Part shown: positions 8,667 through 16,840 of the stretch, one piece after another
Numbering within the stretch: the stretch's first letter is position 1
How the letters are laid out: the number at the start of each line of letters is the position of its first letter
Assembly: GCF_046254955.1 (NCBI RefSeq)
Contig: NZ_JBJXRG010000001.1
Location: 1,550,001-1,614,000, forward strand
Reading direction: 5' to 3'
Length of the DNA stretch: 64,000 nt
Source of the DNA: Qipengyuania_C sp046254955
GTDB taxonomy: Bacteria > Pseudomonadota > Alphaproteobacteria > Sphingomonadales > Sphingomonadaceae
Program-made: the position numbers and the translations under genes
The notes under the pieces: model-generated
Database searches by the model: none
Told to the model about the DNA's origin: nothing
The model's input: only the letters and a program-made list of their open reading frames with translations

Positions 8667-9143
8667 CTATTTCACCTGGAAGATATCGTAACGCACGCCG
8701 TCGGCGCCGCTCATTCCACGCCCCACGGCCACGATGCCATTGAGCCAACCATACTTCTCGCTCGCCGTTTCAAAGAGGGGATTGATGCGGAAGTAGTAAC
8801 GGTCGGCCCCTAACTCCGGGTCAGGCTTGGCGAAGTCGAGTGCGATCGCCTGCGCCTCCTCGTTCGGAGCAACAATCCGTCCACCGTAAGTGACATAGAT
8901 GAGATCGCCGTTCTCTGCTTCGATCACGATGCGCACATCTAAGGCAAAGCTGCCATCTGACCGAATTCGAGCCCAATCGGCGCCTGCCGCTGTGGCCAGT
9001 TTTCCATTTAACCTCGGACCTTCGACGATGCCGCTCGAAACGGGCAAAATCTGCCGAAACCCTTCGGGTCCGGCCCCAACCGCAAGTGGATCGCCAAGTG
9101 TCCCTTGCATCGAAAAGATATATTCGGTTTTCAATTCTCTCAT
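8667..9143 (-). CDS. DUF3237 family protein
   Basis: A 158-residue protein of the DUF3237 family, small beta-barrel proteins of unknown function often found beside aromatic or lipid catabolic genes. Family features include the VSSGIVEGPRLNGKL segment, GADWARIRSDGSFALDVR and the C-terminal YYFRINPLFET with WLNGIVAVG. The start at 9143 (MRELKTEY) follows GAGGAGAGG and is preferred to an upstream in-frame start overlapping the ligase gene. It lies 11 bp after the acyl-CoA ligase and 11 bp before the reductase, so it is clearly part of the operon. Confidence 0.85.
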   Translation of the reverse strand: MRELKTEYIFSMQGTLGDPLAVGAGPEGFRQILPVSSGIVEGPRLNGKLATAAGADWARIRSDGSFALDVRIVIEAENGDLIYVTYGGRIVAPNEEAQAIALDFAKPDPELGADRYYFRINPLFETASEKYGWLNGIVAVGRGMSGADGVRYDIFQVK

Positions 9144-9154
9144 GGGGCCTCTCC

Positions 9155-10717
9155 TCAGTTGACCTGCCTGATATTGTCGCCCCAAAAAGACGCACGCAGG
9201 GCTTTTTTGTCGGGCTTTCCGTAGGGTGTAAGTGGTATCTCTCTGACCGTCTCCACTCGTTTGGGAACCTTATACCGGGCCAGCCGCTCGCGGCATTTTT
9301 CGGTCACCGCGGCCGGGTCGAAGTCATCATTCGCGGGTATAACGAAAGCTGTGACCGCCTCCCCCCAATCATCGTCGGGAATGCCTATGACGACCACCTG
9401 TCCGACGCCGGTCACCTCTTGGATCACGTTTTCAACTTCGGTTGAATAGACGTTCATCCCGCCGGAAATGATCATGTCCTTGGCTCGGTCGACCAAGAAG
9501 ATGTGCCCGGTCTCGTTCTGGTATCCGACATCGCCGGTGCGCAGATAATGCCCAGTATATGCCGCGTCGGTTTTCTCGGGATTTTCGTGATAACGTTCGA
9601 GCGTATAGAACCCCCGGACGGTGATCTCGCCGACTTCGCCCGGCGCGACTTCGTCGCCCGCCTCATCACGGATCGCAACATCGCAAAAAATCACCGGCTG
9701 CCCGCAGGACGTCAGCAGCTCTTCCGTACCGTGATCGCTTTTTGATAGCGTGGTGACCAGGTTAGGTATCTCGGTTTGCCCGTATATTTGCAAAAACACG
9801 GGGCCAAAAGTAGAGAGGCCTTGCCTCAAGCGCGCGGCAGTGATCGGGGAAGCGCCATACACAATCGTGCGCAGCGACGAGCAATCGCGCGATTTTGCCA
9901 ATTGCGCATCGAGCACGCGGTAGATCATAGTCGGCACCATGAACATCCAAGTCAGCGCGCGCTCCTCGATTAGCTGCAAGACGCGTTCCGCCTCAAAGCT
10001 CCTTTCGATAGTAACGTGAGCTCCGCGAAGTAGCGCAGCCATGACAAACTGTTGTGCTGAGTGTGGAAGCGGAGAGCAGATCAAGAGGCGCTCATCCTCT
10101 GCGATTTCCGCATTTATCAGATGACTGAAGAAATTTACGGCAAGCGCCTGCTGCGTGTGAAAGACACCCTTTGGCCTGCCCGTTGTACCACCCGTATAGA
10201 TTATAAGCCCTGGATCTTCAGCAGCGGCACGGGGCCAATCCGATGAGTCGGGAACTGCTCCTTCGTCAGAGTGCGCGTGGACATTAAAGTCAGTCAGAGC
10301 CGGTTCGCCATCGTCCAGCAGTTCTACACGTACAGAGACTTTTGCAGCAGTATCAGCAATCTGATCTATCGTGCCGACGAAGCTCGAGTGGGCGATTATT
10401 GCTGATGCGCCTGAATGATCGATCATATATGCGACATCATTGGCGGCAAGCATATCGTTGAGCGGCACCTTGCACGCGCCAGCGAGGACAATGGCCATGT
10501 CCGCAACCACGTAATCTGTACTATTGCGAAGTAACAATACGACCTTTTCTCCCGGCCCGACCCCGCCATCGACAAGTATCTCGGCCAGTTGCAACGCTCG
10601 CCTTTCAAGTTCGCCGTAAGTCAGCGCCCCGTCGACCGCTTGGACAGCTGGTCGAGTCGAATAGCGGGCAAATGCCCGTTCAATATGATCCCGCAAGATC
10701 AATTGGTCGAAGCGCAT
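9155..10717 (-). CDS. Acyl-CoA ligase (AMP-forming)
   Basis: A 520-residue ANL-superfamily ligase that activates a carboxylic acid with ATP and CoA. The ATP-binding motif YTGGTTGRPKG is near residues 169-179, the adenylate motif YGQTEIPN follows mid-protein, the hinge YLRTGDVG is near 392 and the C-terminal lysine lies in LTPYGKPDKKALR. The start at 10717 (MRFDQL) follows GGGGAGGTGG. It is the first gene of the four-gene minus operon, divergent from the TetR gene across 62 bp. Probably it primes the pathway's acid for degradation; whether fatty, alicyclic or aryl is not evident. Confidence 0.9.
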   Translation of the reverse strand: MRFDQLILRDHIERAFARYSTRPAVQAVDGALTYGELERRALQLAEILVDGGVGPGEKVVLLLRNSTDYVVADMAIVLAGACKVPLNDMLAANDVAYMIDHSGASAIIAHSSFVGTIDQIADTAAKVSVRVELLDDGEPALTDFNVHAHSDEGAVPDSSDWPRAAAEDPGLIIYTGGTTGRPKGVFHTQQALAVNFFSHLINAEIAEDERLLICSPLPHSAQQFVMAALLRGAHVTIERSFEAERVLQLIEERALTWMFMVPTMIYRVLDAQLAKSRDCSSLRTIVYGASPITAARLRQGLSTFGPVFLQIYGQTEIPNLVTTLSKSDHGTEELLTSCGQPVIFCDVAIRDEAGDEVAPGEVGEITVRGFYTLERYHENPEKTDAAYTGHYLRTGDVGYQNETGHIFLVDRAKDMIISGGMNVYSTEVENVIQEVTGVGQVVVIGIPDDDWGEAVTAFVIPANDDFDPAAVTEKCRERLARYKVPKRVETVREIPLTPYGKPDKKALRASFWGDNIRQVN

Positions 10718-10769
10718 TGCGCCACCTCCCCTCAAACGTCTATCACCGAGCCGACAACAACAGATCGAA

Positions 10770-10797
10770 CGGTAATACTATGGCTCCTACATTACCG
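10770..10797. promoter_or_regulatory. Candidate TetR operator (autoregulation)
   Basis: CGGTAAT (10770-10776) and ATTACCG (10791-10797) form a perfect 7-bp inverted repeat spaced by 14 bases across the tetR start codon. The same ATTACCG words recur before the thiolase operon, which supports binding by this regulator. Confidence 0.5.
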
Positions 10798-11388
10798 CAG
10801 AAAGGCGCGAATCGCACGCAAATGTCAAGTCGTTTGTCGGATGAGGAATTGTCCCAAGCGTTAGAGCAGCTATTTCTGGCCCGCGGATTCCGCAATCTCA
10901 GCCTCAAGGAAATGGCGAGTGAGTTAGGTTGCTCCTATCGCAGGCTCTATGCGATTGCGCCGAGCAAAGAGGCGCTTTTCCTGACGATTATCGCTCGCTT
11001 CTTTTCACGCGTTAAGAAAGAAGGCTGGCGCCGCGCTGCCACTGATTCGCCGTTGACGGATCGGATACGCGACTATTTGCGTGTCGGGATCGAAGCCGCG
11101 CTCCGCGCGGGACCAGAGTTTAACGAAGATATCGCTGGTTTCGAGGCAGGCCGTATCCTGTTCGACGAATTTCAGGCGGAACGGATCGACGGCCTCAAAG
11201 CCCTTGTGGACGAAGGAATCTCCGACGGCCAATTTGACGGATTCCATTCGCAATTGGTCGCCGAAGTCATGATTCAGGCTGTGCGCAGGATACGAAGCCC
11301 TGAGTTTCTGGCACGATCAGGCCTCACTTTTGCAGACGGGCTCTCGGAACTGTCCCGACTGATACGGTTTGGGTTGCTGAAGCGGTAA
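10780..11388 (+). CDS. TetR family transcriptional regulator
   Basis: A 202-residue repressor-type regulator. The N-terminal helix-turn-helix (about residues 20-62) has the TetR pattern ALEQLFLARGFRNLSLKEMA then CSYRRLYAIAPSKEALF; the rest is a helical ligand-binding domain. The ATG at 10780 gives the normal short leader; the upstream extension overlaps the divergent ligase gene. Being between the ligase operon (minus) and the thiolase-TonB operon (plus), it is the natural regulator of both, likely responding to the substrate or its CoA ester. Confidence 0.85.
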   Translation: MAPTLPQKGANRTQMSSRLSDEELSQALEQLFLARGFRNLSLKEMASELGCSYRRLYAIAPSKEALFLTIIARFFSRVKKEGWRRAATDSPLTDRIRDYLRVGIEAALRAGPEFNEDIAGFEAGRILFDEFQAERIDGLKALVDEGISDGQFDGFHSQLVAEVMIQAVRRIRSPEFLARSGLTFADGLSELSRLIRFGLLKR

Positions 11389-11404
11389 TATAAACTATCT
11401 TGCG

Positions 11405-11442
11405 TTACCGTTACTGGTAAGCTAATCCTTTCGGAATTACCG
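11405..11442. promoter_or_regulatory. Candidate TetR operators before thiolase operon
   Basis: TTACC-N6-GGTAA lies at 11405-11420, and CGG-AATTA-CCG, which contains ATTACCG, at 11432-11442. They share the half-site of the repeat at the tetR start and sit 15-50 bases before the thiolase ATG. Confidence 0.45.
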
Positions 11443-11456
11443 AGAGGAGAATCGGA

Positions 11457-12641
11457 ATGCCGGACGGGATTGTTCGCATCGTTGGTGTAGGCATGACCCG
11501 TTTTCGCAGGCCCAGTGAGGGCGCGCGATACGAAGAGCTCGCTGAAGAAGCTGTACTTCAGGCTTTGGCGGACGCGGGTGTCTCATATTCGGATCTTGAT
11601 CAGATCTACGCCGGATGGGCTTATGGAGATACCACGAGTGCACAGCGGGCGTTGCTCGGCCTCGGCATGACTGGGGTGCCAATCTTTAATGTCAACAATG
11701 CCTGCGCATCTGGTTCAAGCGCTGCATTTCTCGCACGCCAAGCAATTCTGGGAGGCTCTGCCGACTGCGTACTGGCGCTTGGCTTCGAGCAAATGCCAGC
11801 TGGCGCACTTTCGCTTTTCTTTGAGGACCGAGCGGGGGTTCTCGATCGCCATGTGGCCGTATCCGATGCGATCCTTGGCCCTTCCGATCATCCACTGACG
11901 CCAAAAGTTTTCGCCGCAGCAGGTCGAGAACATATGCAGCGAGATGGTATATCAGCCGAGGCTTACGCGCGAATTGCGGTAAAGGCGCGCGCTCACGCAG
12001 CGAGCAACCCCAAGGCTGTTTTCCGCGAACCAATCACGGTTGAAGAGGTCCTCGAGAGCAGAGAGATCATCGCTCCCTTGACCAAGCTTCAGTGCTGTCC
12101 GCCGACCAGTGGAGCAGCAGCCGTTGTGCTCGCCTCCGATTCTTTCGCACGCACGAGGGGCTTGAATGCAGCTCCTGCAATCCGCGGCATGGCGCTGACC
12201 ACAGATACTCCAAGCGCTTTCGAAGGCAGCGCTATAGCCATGGTAGGCAGCGACATTGCCCGCAGTGCTGCAGATAAGGCTTACGCCGAGGCCAATATAG
12301 ACCCATCAGATATCGATGTCGTCGAATTGCACGACTGCTTCACTGTAAATGAAGCGCTGTCCTACGAAGCCCTACGGCTCGTGCCAGGCGGCGAGGCCGA
12401 GCGCATGATCATGGATGGCGACAACACCTACGGCGGCCAGGTGGTGACGAACCCCTCTGGCGGCTTGTTGGCAAAAGGTCATCCGCTTGGTGCAACGGGT
12501 CCCGCGCAGCTTACCGAGCTGGTCACACAGCTCCGTGGGCAGGCCGGAGCGCGCCAGGTCGATGGCGCGCGCATTGGGGTTCAGCACAACGTCGGATTGA
12601 ATGGAGCGGCGGTCGTAACCGTCCTCGAACAAGCAAATTGA
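11457..12641 (+). CDS. Thiolase, SCP2/lipid-transfer type
   Basis: A 394-residue thiolase-like enzyme, expected to cleave or condense beta-ketoacyl-CoA. The nucleophile Cys is residue 83 in NNACASGSSA, HDCF lies near 285-288 and GHPLGATG near 340. The layout with HDCF resembles sterol-carrier-protein-X thiolases, which act on branched or steroid side chains, rather than the FadA type. The ATG at 11457 follows GAGAGGAGA. It is the first gene of a plus-strand operon leading into the TonB receptor 55 bp downstream, in line with beta-oxidation-like processing of an imported compound. Confidence 0.9.
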   Translation: MPDGIVRIVGVGMTRFRRPSEGARYEELAEEAVLQALADAGVSYSDLDQIYAGWAYGDTTSAQRALLGLGMTGVPIFNVNNACASGSSAAFLARQAILGGSADCVLALGFEQMPAGALSLFFEDRAGVLDRHVAVSDAILGPSDHPLTPKVFAAAGREHMQRDGISAEAYARIAVKARAHAASNPKAVFREPITVEEVLESREIIAPLTKLQCCPPTSGAAAVVLASDSFARTRGLNAAPAIRGMALTTDTPSAFEGSAIAMVGSDIARSAADKAYAEANIDPSDIDVVELHDCFTVNEALSYEALRLVPGGEAERMIMDGDNTYGGQVVTNPSGGLLAKGHPLGATGPAQLTELVTQLRGQAGARQVDGARIGVQHNVGLNGAAVVTVLEQAN

Positions 12642-12696
12642 TTGGTCAACAACAACGCGACTTACAGTCGCCGGCCGATCATTGGGAGGAACAAAG

Positions 12697-15180
12697 ATGA
12701 TTCAGAGAAAATTCTTGCTCAGTGCGTCTGCATTGACAGTCATGGCGGCCATTTCGACTCCGGCGAACGCGCAAACGCAAGCAACACAGGATGAGCTGGC
12801 GCCTAGTGACCAGTCACCTATAGGTGCATTGGCAACGGATCAGAATGTAATCGTCGTTACAGCGACGCGGCGGGAGGCGGACCTACAGCAAGTCTCGGCA
12901 TCGATTTCCGCTTATGACGAAAAAGCTCTTGAGATCCAACAGCTCGACACCATCGAAGATCTCGGAGCGATAGCGCCAAGCGCACAGGTCGCCTTCTATC
13001 AGGGAGAGGCCCAAGTGTTCCTCCGCGGCGTCGGAACGCCAATCACCATTGGTGGCACTGACAGCGCTACCGCGCTCTATCGGGATGGCGAATTTCTATC
13101 TCGGGCGGCGGCCGGTATTCCCGGCTTTTTCGACGTACAGCGCGTCGAAATCCTTAAGGGTCCACAAGGCACACTCTACGGCCGGAACGCCACTGCTGGT
13201 TCGGTTCTGATTACATCAAACCAGCCGACTACTGATTGGAGCGGTTCTGCGCGTGCGACATTCGGCAATTACGACCGGATCGAGCTGGAGGGAGCGATAA
13301 GCGGACCTGTAGTCGATGACACAGTATTAATCCGCTTGGCTGCCAAGAAGACTAACAGGGATGGATACACGGAAAGCCGCGACTTGTTTTCGGGGCGCAC
13401 TTACGATTTGGAGAACCAGGACGAATGGTTTCTCCGCGGGGTCGTGGAATTCCGACCAACAGTTGATCTCACAGTTTCTATCACTGGGGATTACTATTCC
13501 GCTGACGATCGGGCCAACACGTTTTTCTTGATCGACAACAGCTTCGGATATTCACAGCCGCCATTCAATCCCACGGGTCCGGCGATAAATACCTTTGGTA
13601 TCCCTGCCGGAAATTTCGGCATCAACGTCTTCACGCTACTCGGCCAGAGCGCTGGGAATATCAGTGCAGAGCGTACACGCGAGGATCAATTCTCAGATAT
13701 CGATGCCTTCAACAAGCCAGAAATCTGGGGCGTAAGTGGACGCATCGATTGGAATATTGGCGAATACAATTTGCGGACTGTCACAGCTTATCGCGAGACG
13801 AAACCGCGCAATTTCGTGGATTTTGACCTGTCAGACTCCCCGGTGGGGCAGCAGACACAATTCCGCGCTGAAGATCAGACACAATTCTGGCAAGATATCC
13901 AATTGAGCTCGCCAGAGGCCAACCGTTTTCAGTTCATACTTGGCGGATCGCTCTTCATCGAACGCAATGATATCCGAAATGAATACCTGATCAGCTCGCT
14001 TCCTGATTTGTTTGATTTCGCTATTGATGGGTTGGGCCTGTTCCCCGAAGTTGCACGCTTACCTCAGGGCGCCGGCTGCTGCGTATTCGAACTCAATGGC
14101 CGGCTCGAAACAGAGGCATATGCGGTGTTTCTTGATGGCTCCTACGAGTTGACCGATCGCCTAACCGCGCGTGCCGGCATTCGCTATTCGAAAGAGGAGC
14201 GCAGCGGCGAGAACCAGCTCGCGACCGAGCTCGCGCTAAACAATCCCGTGTTGTTGGGACCACCCTTCACCAATGTGGCGCCATTTGCGGATACTAGCTT
14301 TGATGCGTTCACGCCAAAGTTCGGGCTAGATTTCCAGGCCACAGATGACATTTTTCTGTATGCTGCCGTCCAGCGCGGCTTCAAGTCCGGCGGTTTCAAT
14401 ATCGGCAGCTTGCAAAATGAACCGTTCGATCAAGAGCTAACCTGGTCTTACGAGGTAGGCGCTCGTACGGAATTGGCCGACGGGGTTTTCCGCTTCAATG
14501 CAACGGGCTTTTATTACGATATTTCGGATCTGCAGGTGCAGACGGTCGTAAACAATTCTATCGTTGTCAACAACGCGGCCGGTGCGGAAGTCTATGGGGT
14601 GGAAATCGAGGGCGCGGTGTTGCCATTCGACGGGTTCCGGATTGATTTTGCAGGGACATGGCTGGAAACGGAGATCACCGACATCGACATCGAAGCCGCG
14701 ATCGATCCGACCCGCCTAAGCGTACCATCCGATCCAACCCTCATCAATGTCATCGAGGATGCATCGACCATTCCGACAACAGGGGCCTTCAATATTGTTG
14801 GCAACCGCCTACCCAAGGCACCCAATTGGCAGTTCCGCATCGGGGCCCAATACGAAATTGCCATGCAAAGCGGTGCCTTGATCACTTTGCGCGGGGACTG
14901 GTCATATCAGGACGATATTTTCTTCAATCAGTTCAATGACACCGGCTACGCCGATTTACCGGTCGAGCCAATCACCCAAGACGGTTACCATTGGCTGAAA
15001 GCAGCTCTTCGCTTCGATGATCCGGCCGAGACATGGTCTCTGACTGCTTTCATCGACAATATCACAGACGAAGAAGTCGTGACCAACGCTGTTTATAACG
15101 GCGCCGTTTCAGGCCAATTCGGCCTCGGCAGTTTGGCGCCGCCACGCACCTACGGCTTGACCGCTGCGGTCCGTTTCTAG
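12697..15180 (+). CDS. TonB-dependent receptor
   Basis: An 827-residue outer-membrane active transporter. A signal peptide (about 1-25, ending near ANAQ) is followed by a TonB box-like NVIVVTATRR and the plug domain with the VEILKGPQGTLYGRNATAG segment, then a long beta-barrel ending in an aromatic residue (AAVRF). The ATG at 12697 is preceded by GGGAGGA at 6-bp spacing, so a TTG at 12682 is rejected. Located between the thiolase and isomerase-like genes, it probably imports the substrate of this block. Confidence 0.92.
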   Translation: MIQRKFLLSASALTVMAAISTPANAQTQATQDELAPSDQSPIGALATDQNVIVVTATRREADLQQVSASISAYDEKALEIQQLDTIEDLGAIAPSAQVAFYQGEAQVFLRGVGTPITIGGTDSATALYRDGEFLSRAAAGIPGFFDVQRVEILKGPQGTLYGRNATAGSVLITSNQPTTDWSGSARATFGNYDRIELEGAISGPVVDDTVLIRLAAKKTNRDGYTESRDLFSGRTYDLENQDEWFLRGVVEFRPTVDLTVSITGDYYSADDRANTFFLIDNSFGYSQPPFNPTGPAINTFGIPAGNFGINVFTLLGQSAGNISAERTREDQFSDIDAFNKPEIWGVSGRIDWNIGEYNLRTVTAYRETKPRNFVDFDLSDSPVGQQTQFRAEDQTQFWQDIQLSSPEANRFQFILGGSLFIERNDIRNEYLISSLPDLFDFAIDGLGLFPEVARLPQGAGCCVFELNGRLETEAYAVFLDGSYELTDRLTARAGIRYSKEERSGENQLATELALNNPVLLGPPFTNVAPFADTSFDAFTPKFGLDFQATDDIFLYAAVQRGFKSGGFNIGSLQNEPFDQELTWSYEVGARTELADGVFRFNATGFYYDISDLQVQTVVNNSIVVNNAAGAEVYGVEIEGAVLPFDGFRIDFAGTWLETEITDIDIEAAIDPTRLSVPSDPTLINVIEDASTIPTTGAFNIVGNRLPKAPNWQFRIGAQYEIAMQSGALITLRGDWSYQDDIFFNQFNDTGYADLPVEPITQDGYHWLKAALRFDDPAETWSLTAFIDNITDEEVVTNAVYNGAVSGQFGLGSLAPPRTYGLTAAVRF

Positions 15181-15213
15181 GCCCCTGCCAGAGCGATATG
15201 GAGGTACATGCAT

Positions 15214-15714
15214 ATGGCTGATACATCGAAAAGCTACGCGATAACGATAGCCCGGCACGGTTTCATGGTGATGCTGGTGGGCATGATCGGTGGTTTCGCA
15301 TTCGCGTTCGCCCTGATTGATGAAGTCAAGCTATGGCCAATTCCCAGCGCTCTGGCGGACAGTTTTCCAGGCAATCCCGATCGTTGGCGTGCAGTCCACG
15401 TAGGATGCCTGCTTAACGGAATCATGGCGGTGGCTTTCGCCGCGGTTGCGGATCGGTTTGCTCCGACTACCCGCCAAGCGGCCTGGATTAAATGGGGCAC
15501 CGTTACAACAGTCTGGGGAAATGCCTCGTTCTACATTTTTGCGCTCATGGCGCCGAACCGGGGCCTTAGTATGGACGGGAACGCCTTAGGCGCGGGAAAC
15601 CTGGCCGGAGTAATTTCTTTCACTTCGGGAATGGTCGCAGCATTCGCGTTGTTTGCCGTGATCATTATTTTTCTGCGTTGCGCCACCACGGCTTCGAAGG
15701 ACGAAGCGTCATGA
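15214..15714 (+). CDS. Styrene-oxide-isomerase-like membrane protein
   Basis: A 166-residue protein with four hydrophobic helices. It resembles StyC, the heme b-dependent styrene oxide isomerase that turns epoxides into aldehydes: HGFMVMLVG, PGNPDRWRAVHVGCLLNG, WGNASFY and NRGLSMDGNALGAGN align with conserved StyC blocks as I recall them. His62 and Asn68 sit six residues apart as His58/Asn64 do in StyC, and Tyr107 matches Tyr103; the StyC Asp95 position is Thr99. The ATG at 15214 is nine bases after GGAGG; the ATG at 15208 is too close. The stop overlaps the next start (ATGA). An epoxide substrate is inferred. Confidence 0.65.
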   Translation: MADTSKSYAITIARHGFMVMLVGMIGGFAFAFALIDEVKLWPIPSALADSFPGNPDRWRAVHVGCLLNGIMAVAFAAVADRFAPTTRQAAWIKWGTVTTVWGNASFYIFALMAPNRGLSMDGNALGAGNLAGVISFTSGMVAAFALFAVIIIFLRCATTASKDEAS

Positions 15715-16634
15715 AGGCGTCAACAGACGAGCATACGCACGACACCCATCCGATGGACAATATAGAAGTGCGCCCGTTCAAGTTTGCATTCGAAGATATG
15801 CGGCCTGAAGAAGCGGTCTGGAGCGATAACTCGGAACTTTTCGCGATTTTCGCAAATGCGTTCAACTTGCACGTTCCGTACTTCGAGCAGTATCTGGTCC
15901 GGACGATAGTCCGCGCAATCAAGAGAATGGACGATCCAGCCCTAGTAGCCGACGCGAAAGCCATCATCGGGCAAGAAGCCCACCACGCTCATTCGTTCAA
16001 AGCATTCAATAGAGTGTTGGCGAGACGGTATCCGCAGGCAAAGCGGCTTGAAAGCGAAGCGAAGGCTTTTTTTAAAGCGCACGAGAAAGATGACAGTTTC
16101 AAAGAGATGGTCGGCTTTACAGCAGGCTATGAGACATTCACCTTTCTGGCTGGAATGATATTTCTCGAAAAATATGAAGAGTGGTTTTCGAACTCAGATC
16201 CCGCAGTGAAAGCGATGTGGGTCTGGCACCAGGTCGAAGAAGTCGAGCATGGGGCCGTGGCTTTCGATGTCTACAAGCACTTCTTTCAAAAGGATGAATC
16301 GTATCGTCGTCGAATGGTTGTGAAAGCTGCTTGGTTGATCTTGAGCGAGACAGCAATCGCATACGGACACATGTGCAGAATCGAGGGTCATTGGCGCAAT
16401 CCACTACGTGCCCTGAAGGCAGTGAGTTTCTTCGTTTCAATGGTAGCCAAGATGGCTTGGAACGTGCTGCCGGTTTTTTCTTCTGGCTATCATCCGCGCA
16501 ATCACCCGTTGGCAACTACCGACCAGAATGAAATCGCCGTTTCGTGGCGCCGCTTTCACAAGGCAGGAGGCGATGTTCTTGCGATTGATCGGGAGAAAAT
16601 GGCGCGCATCATGAAACTGCAGACAGTCGGATAG
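15711..16634 (+). CDS. Predicted metal-dependent hydrolase, PF10118 family
   Basis: A 307-residue mostly helical protein with no signal peptide. GQEAHHAHSFKAFN (about 95-108) and WHQVEEVEHGAVAFD (about 174-188) carry the conserved Glu and His residues that define PF10118 and suggest a ferritin-like di-metal site. The true reaction of the family is not established. The ATG at 15711 overlaps the stop of the isomerase-like gene in ATGA, so the two are translated together. It is the last gene of the thiolase operon, ending 31 bp before an IS remnant. Confidence 0.75.
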   Translation: MKASTDEHTHDTHPMDNIEVRPFKFAFEDMRPEEAVWSDNSELFAIFANAFNLHVPYFEQYLVRTIVRAIKRMDDPALVADAKAIIGQEAHHAHSFKAFNRVLARRYPQAKRLESEAKAFFKAHEKDDSFKEMVGFTAGYETFTFLAGMIFLEKYEEWFSNSDPAVKAMWVWHQVEEVEHGAVAFDVYKHFFQKDESYRRRMVVKAAWLILSETAIAYGHMCRIEGHWRNPLRALKAVSFFVSMVAKMAWNVLPVFSSGYHPRNHPLATTDQNEIAVSWRRFHKAGGDVLAIDREKMARIMKLQTVG

Positions 16635-16665
16635 CGGATCATTAAATTTCCTCGGCGAGGCGGGG

Positions 16666-16840
16666 GGCGCTGTCAGTCGCACGCTAACCGCTATCCAGTT
16701 GGCAGAGCTCGCCCTACCGGCGTTTCGCTACAGGCCATGAGTGATTGCCACTCTGCGAGGGCGGCAGAGCAGCGGGCCTTGTAGGTCTGTCTGTCGATGA
16801 GATGGCGTTCGGAGTTGAAGTGGTTGGAGATCGAGGCGTG
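16666..16840 (-). mobile_element. IS6-family element, truncated end
   Basis: GGCGCTGTCAGTCGCACGCTAAC at 16666-16688 is an IS6-type terminal repeat related to the other two elements. It is followed by the C-terminal codons of a minus-strand transposase, which stop at 16840 where another IS begins. The rest of this element is missing. It has the same orientation as the element at 5905-6722. Confidence 0.75.
16691..16840 (-). pseudogene. IS6-family transposase C-terminal fragment
   Basis: About 49 codons remain, read from 16840 down to a TAG at 16691-16693. The translation contains NHFNSERHLIDRQTYKAR and AALAEWQSLMA, the usual IS6 transposase C-terminus. The catalytic domain is lost at the junction with the neighbouring element. 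It is too short for a start codon to have been expected. Confidence 0.75.
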
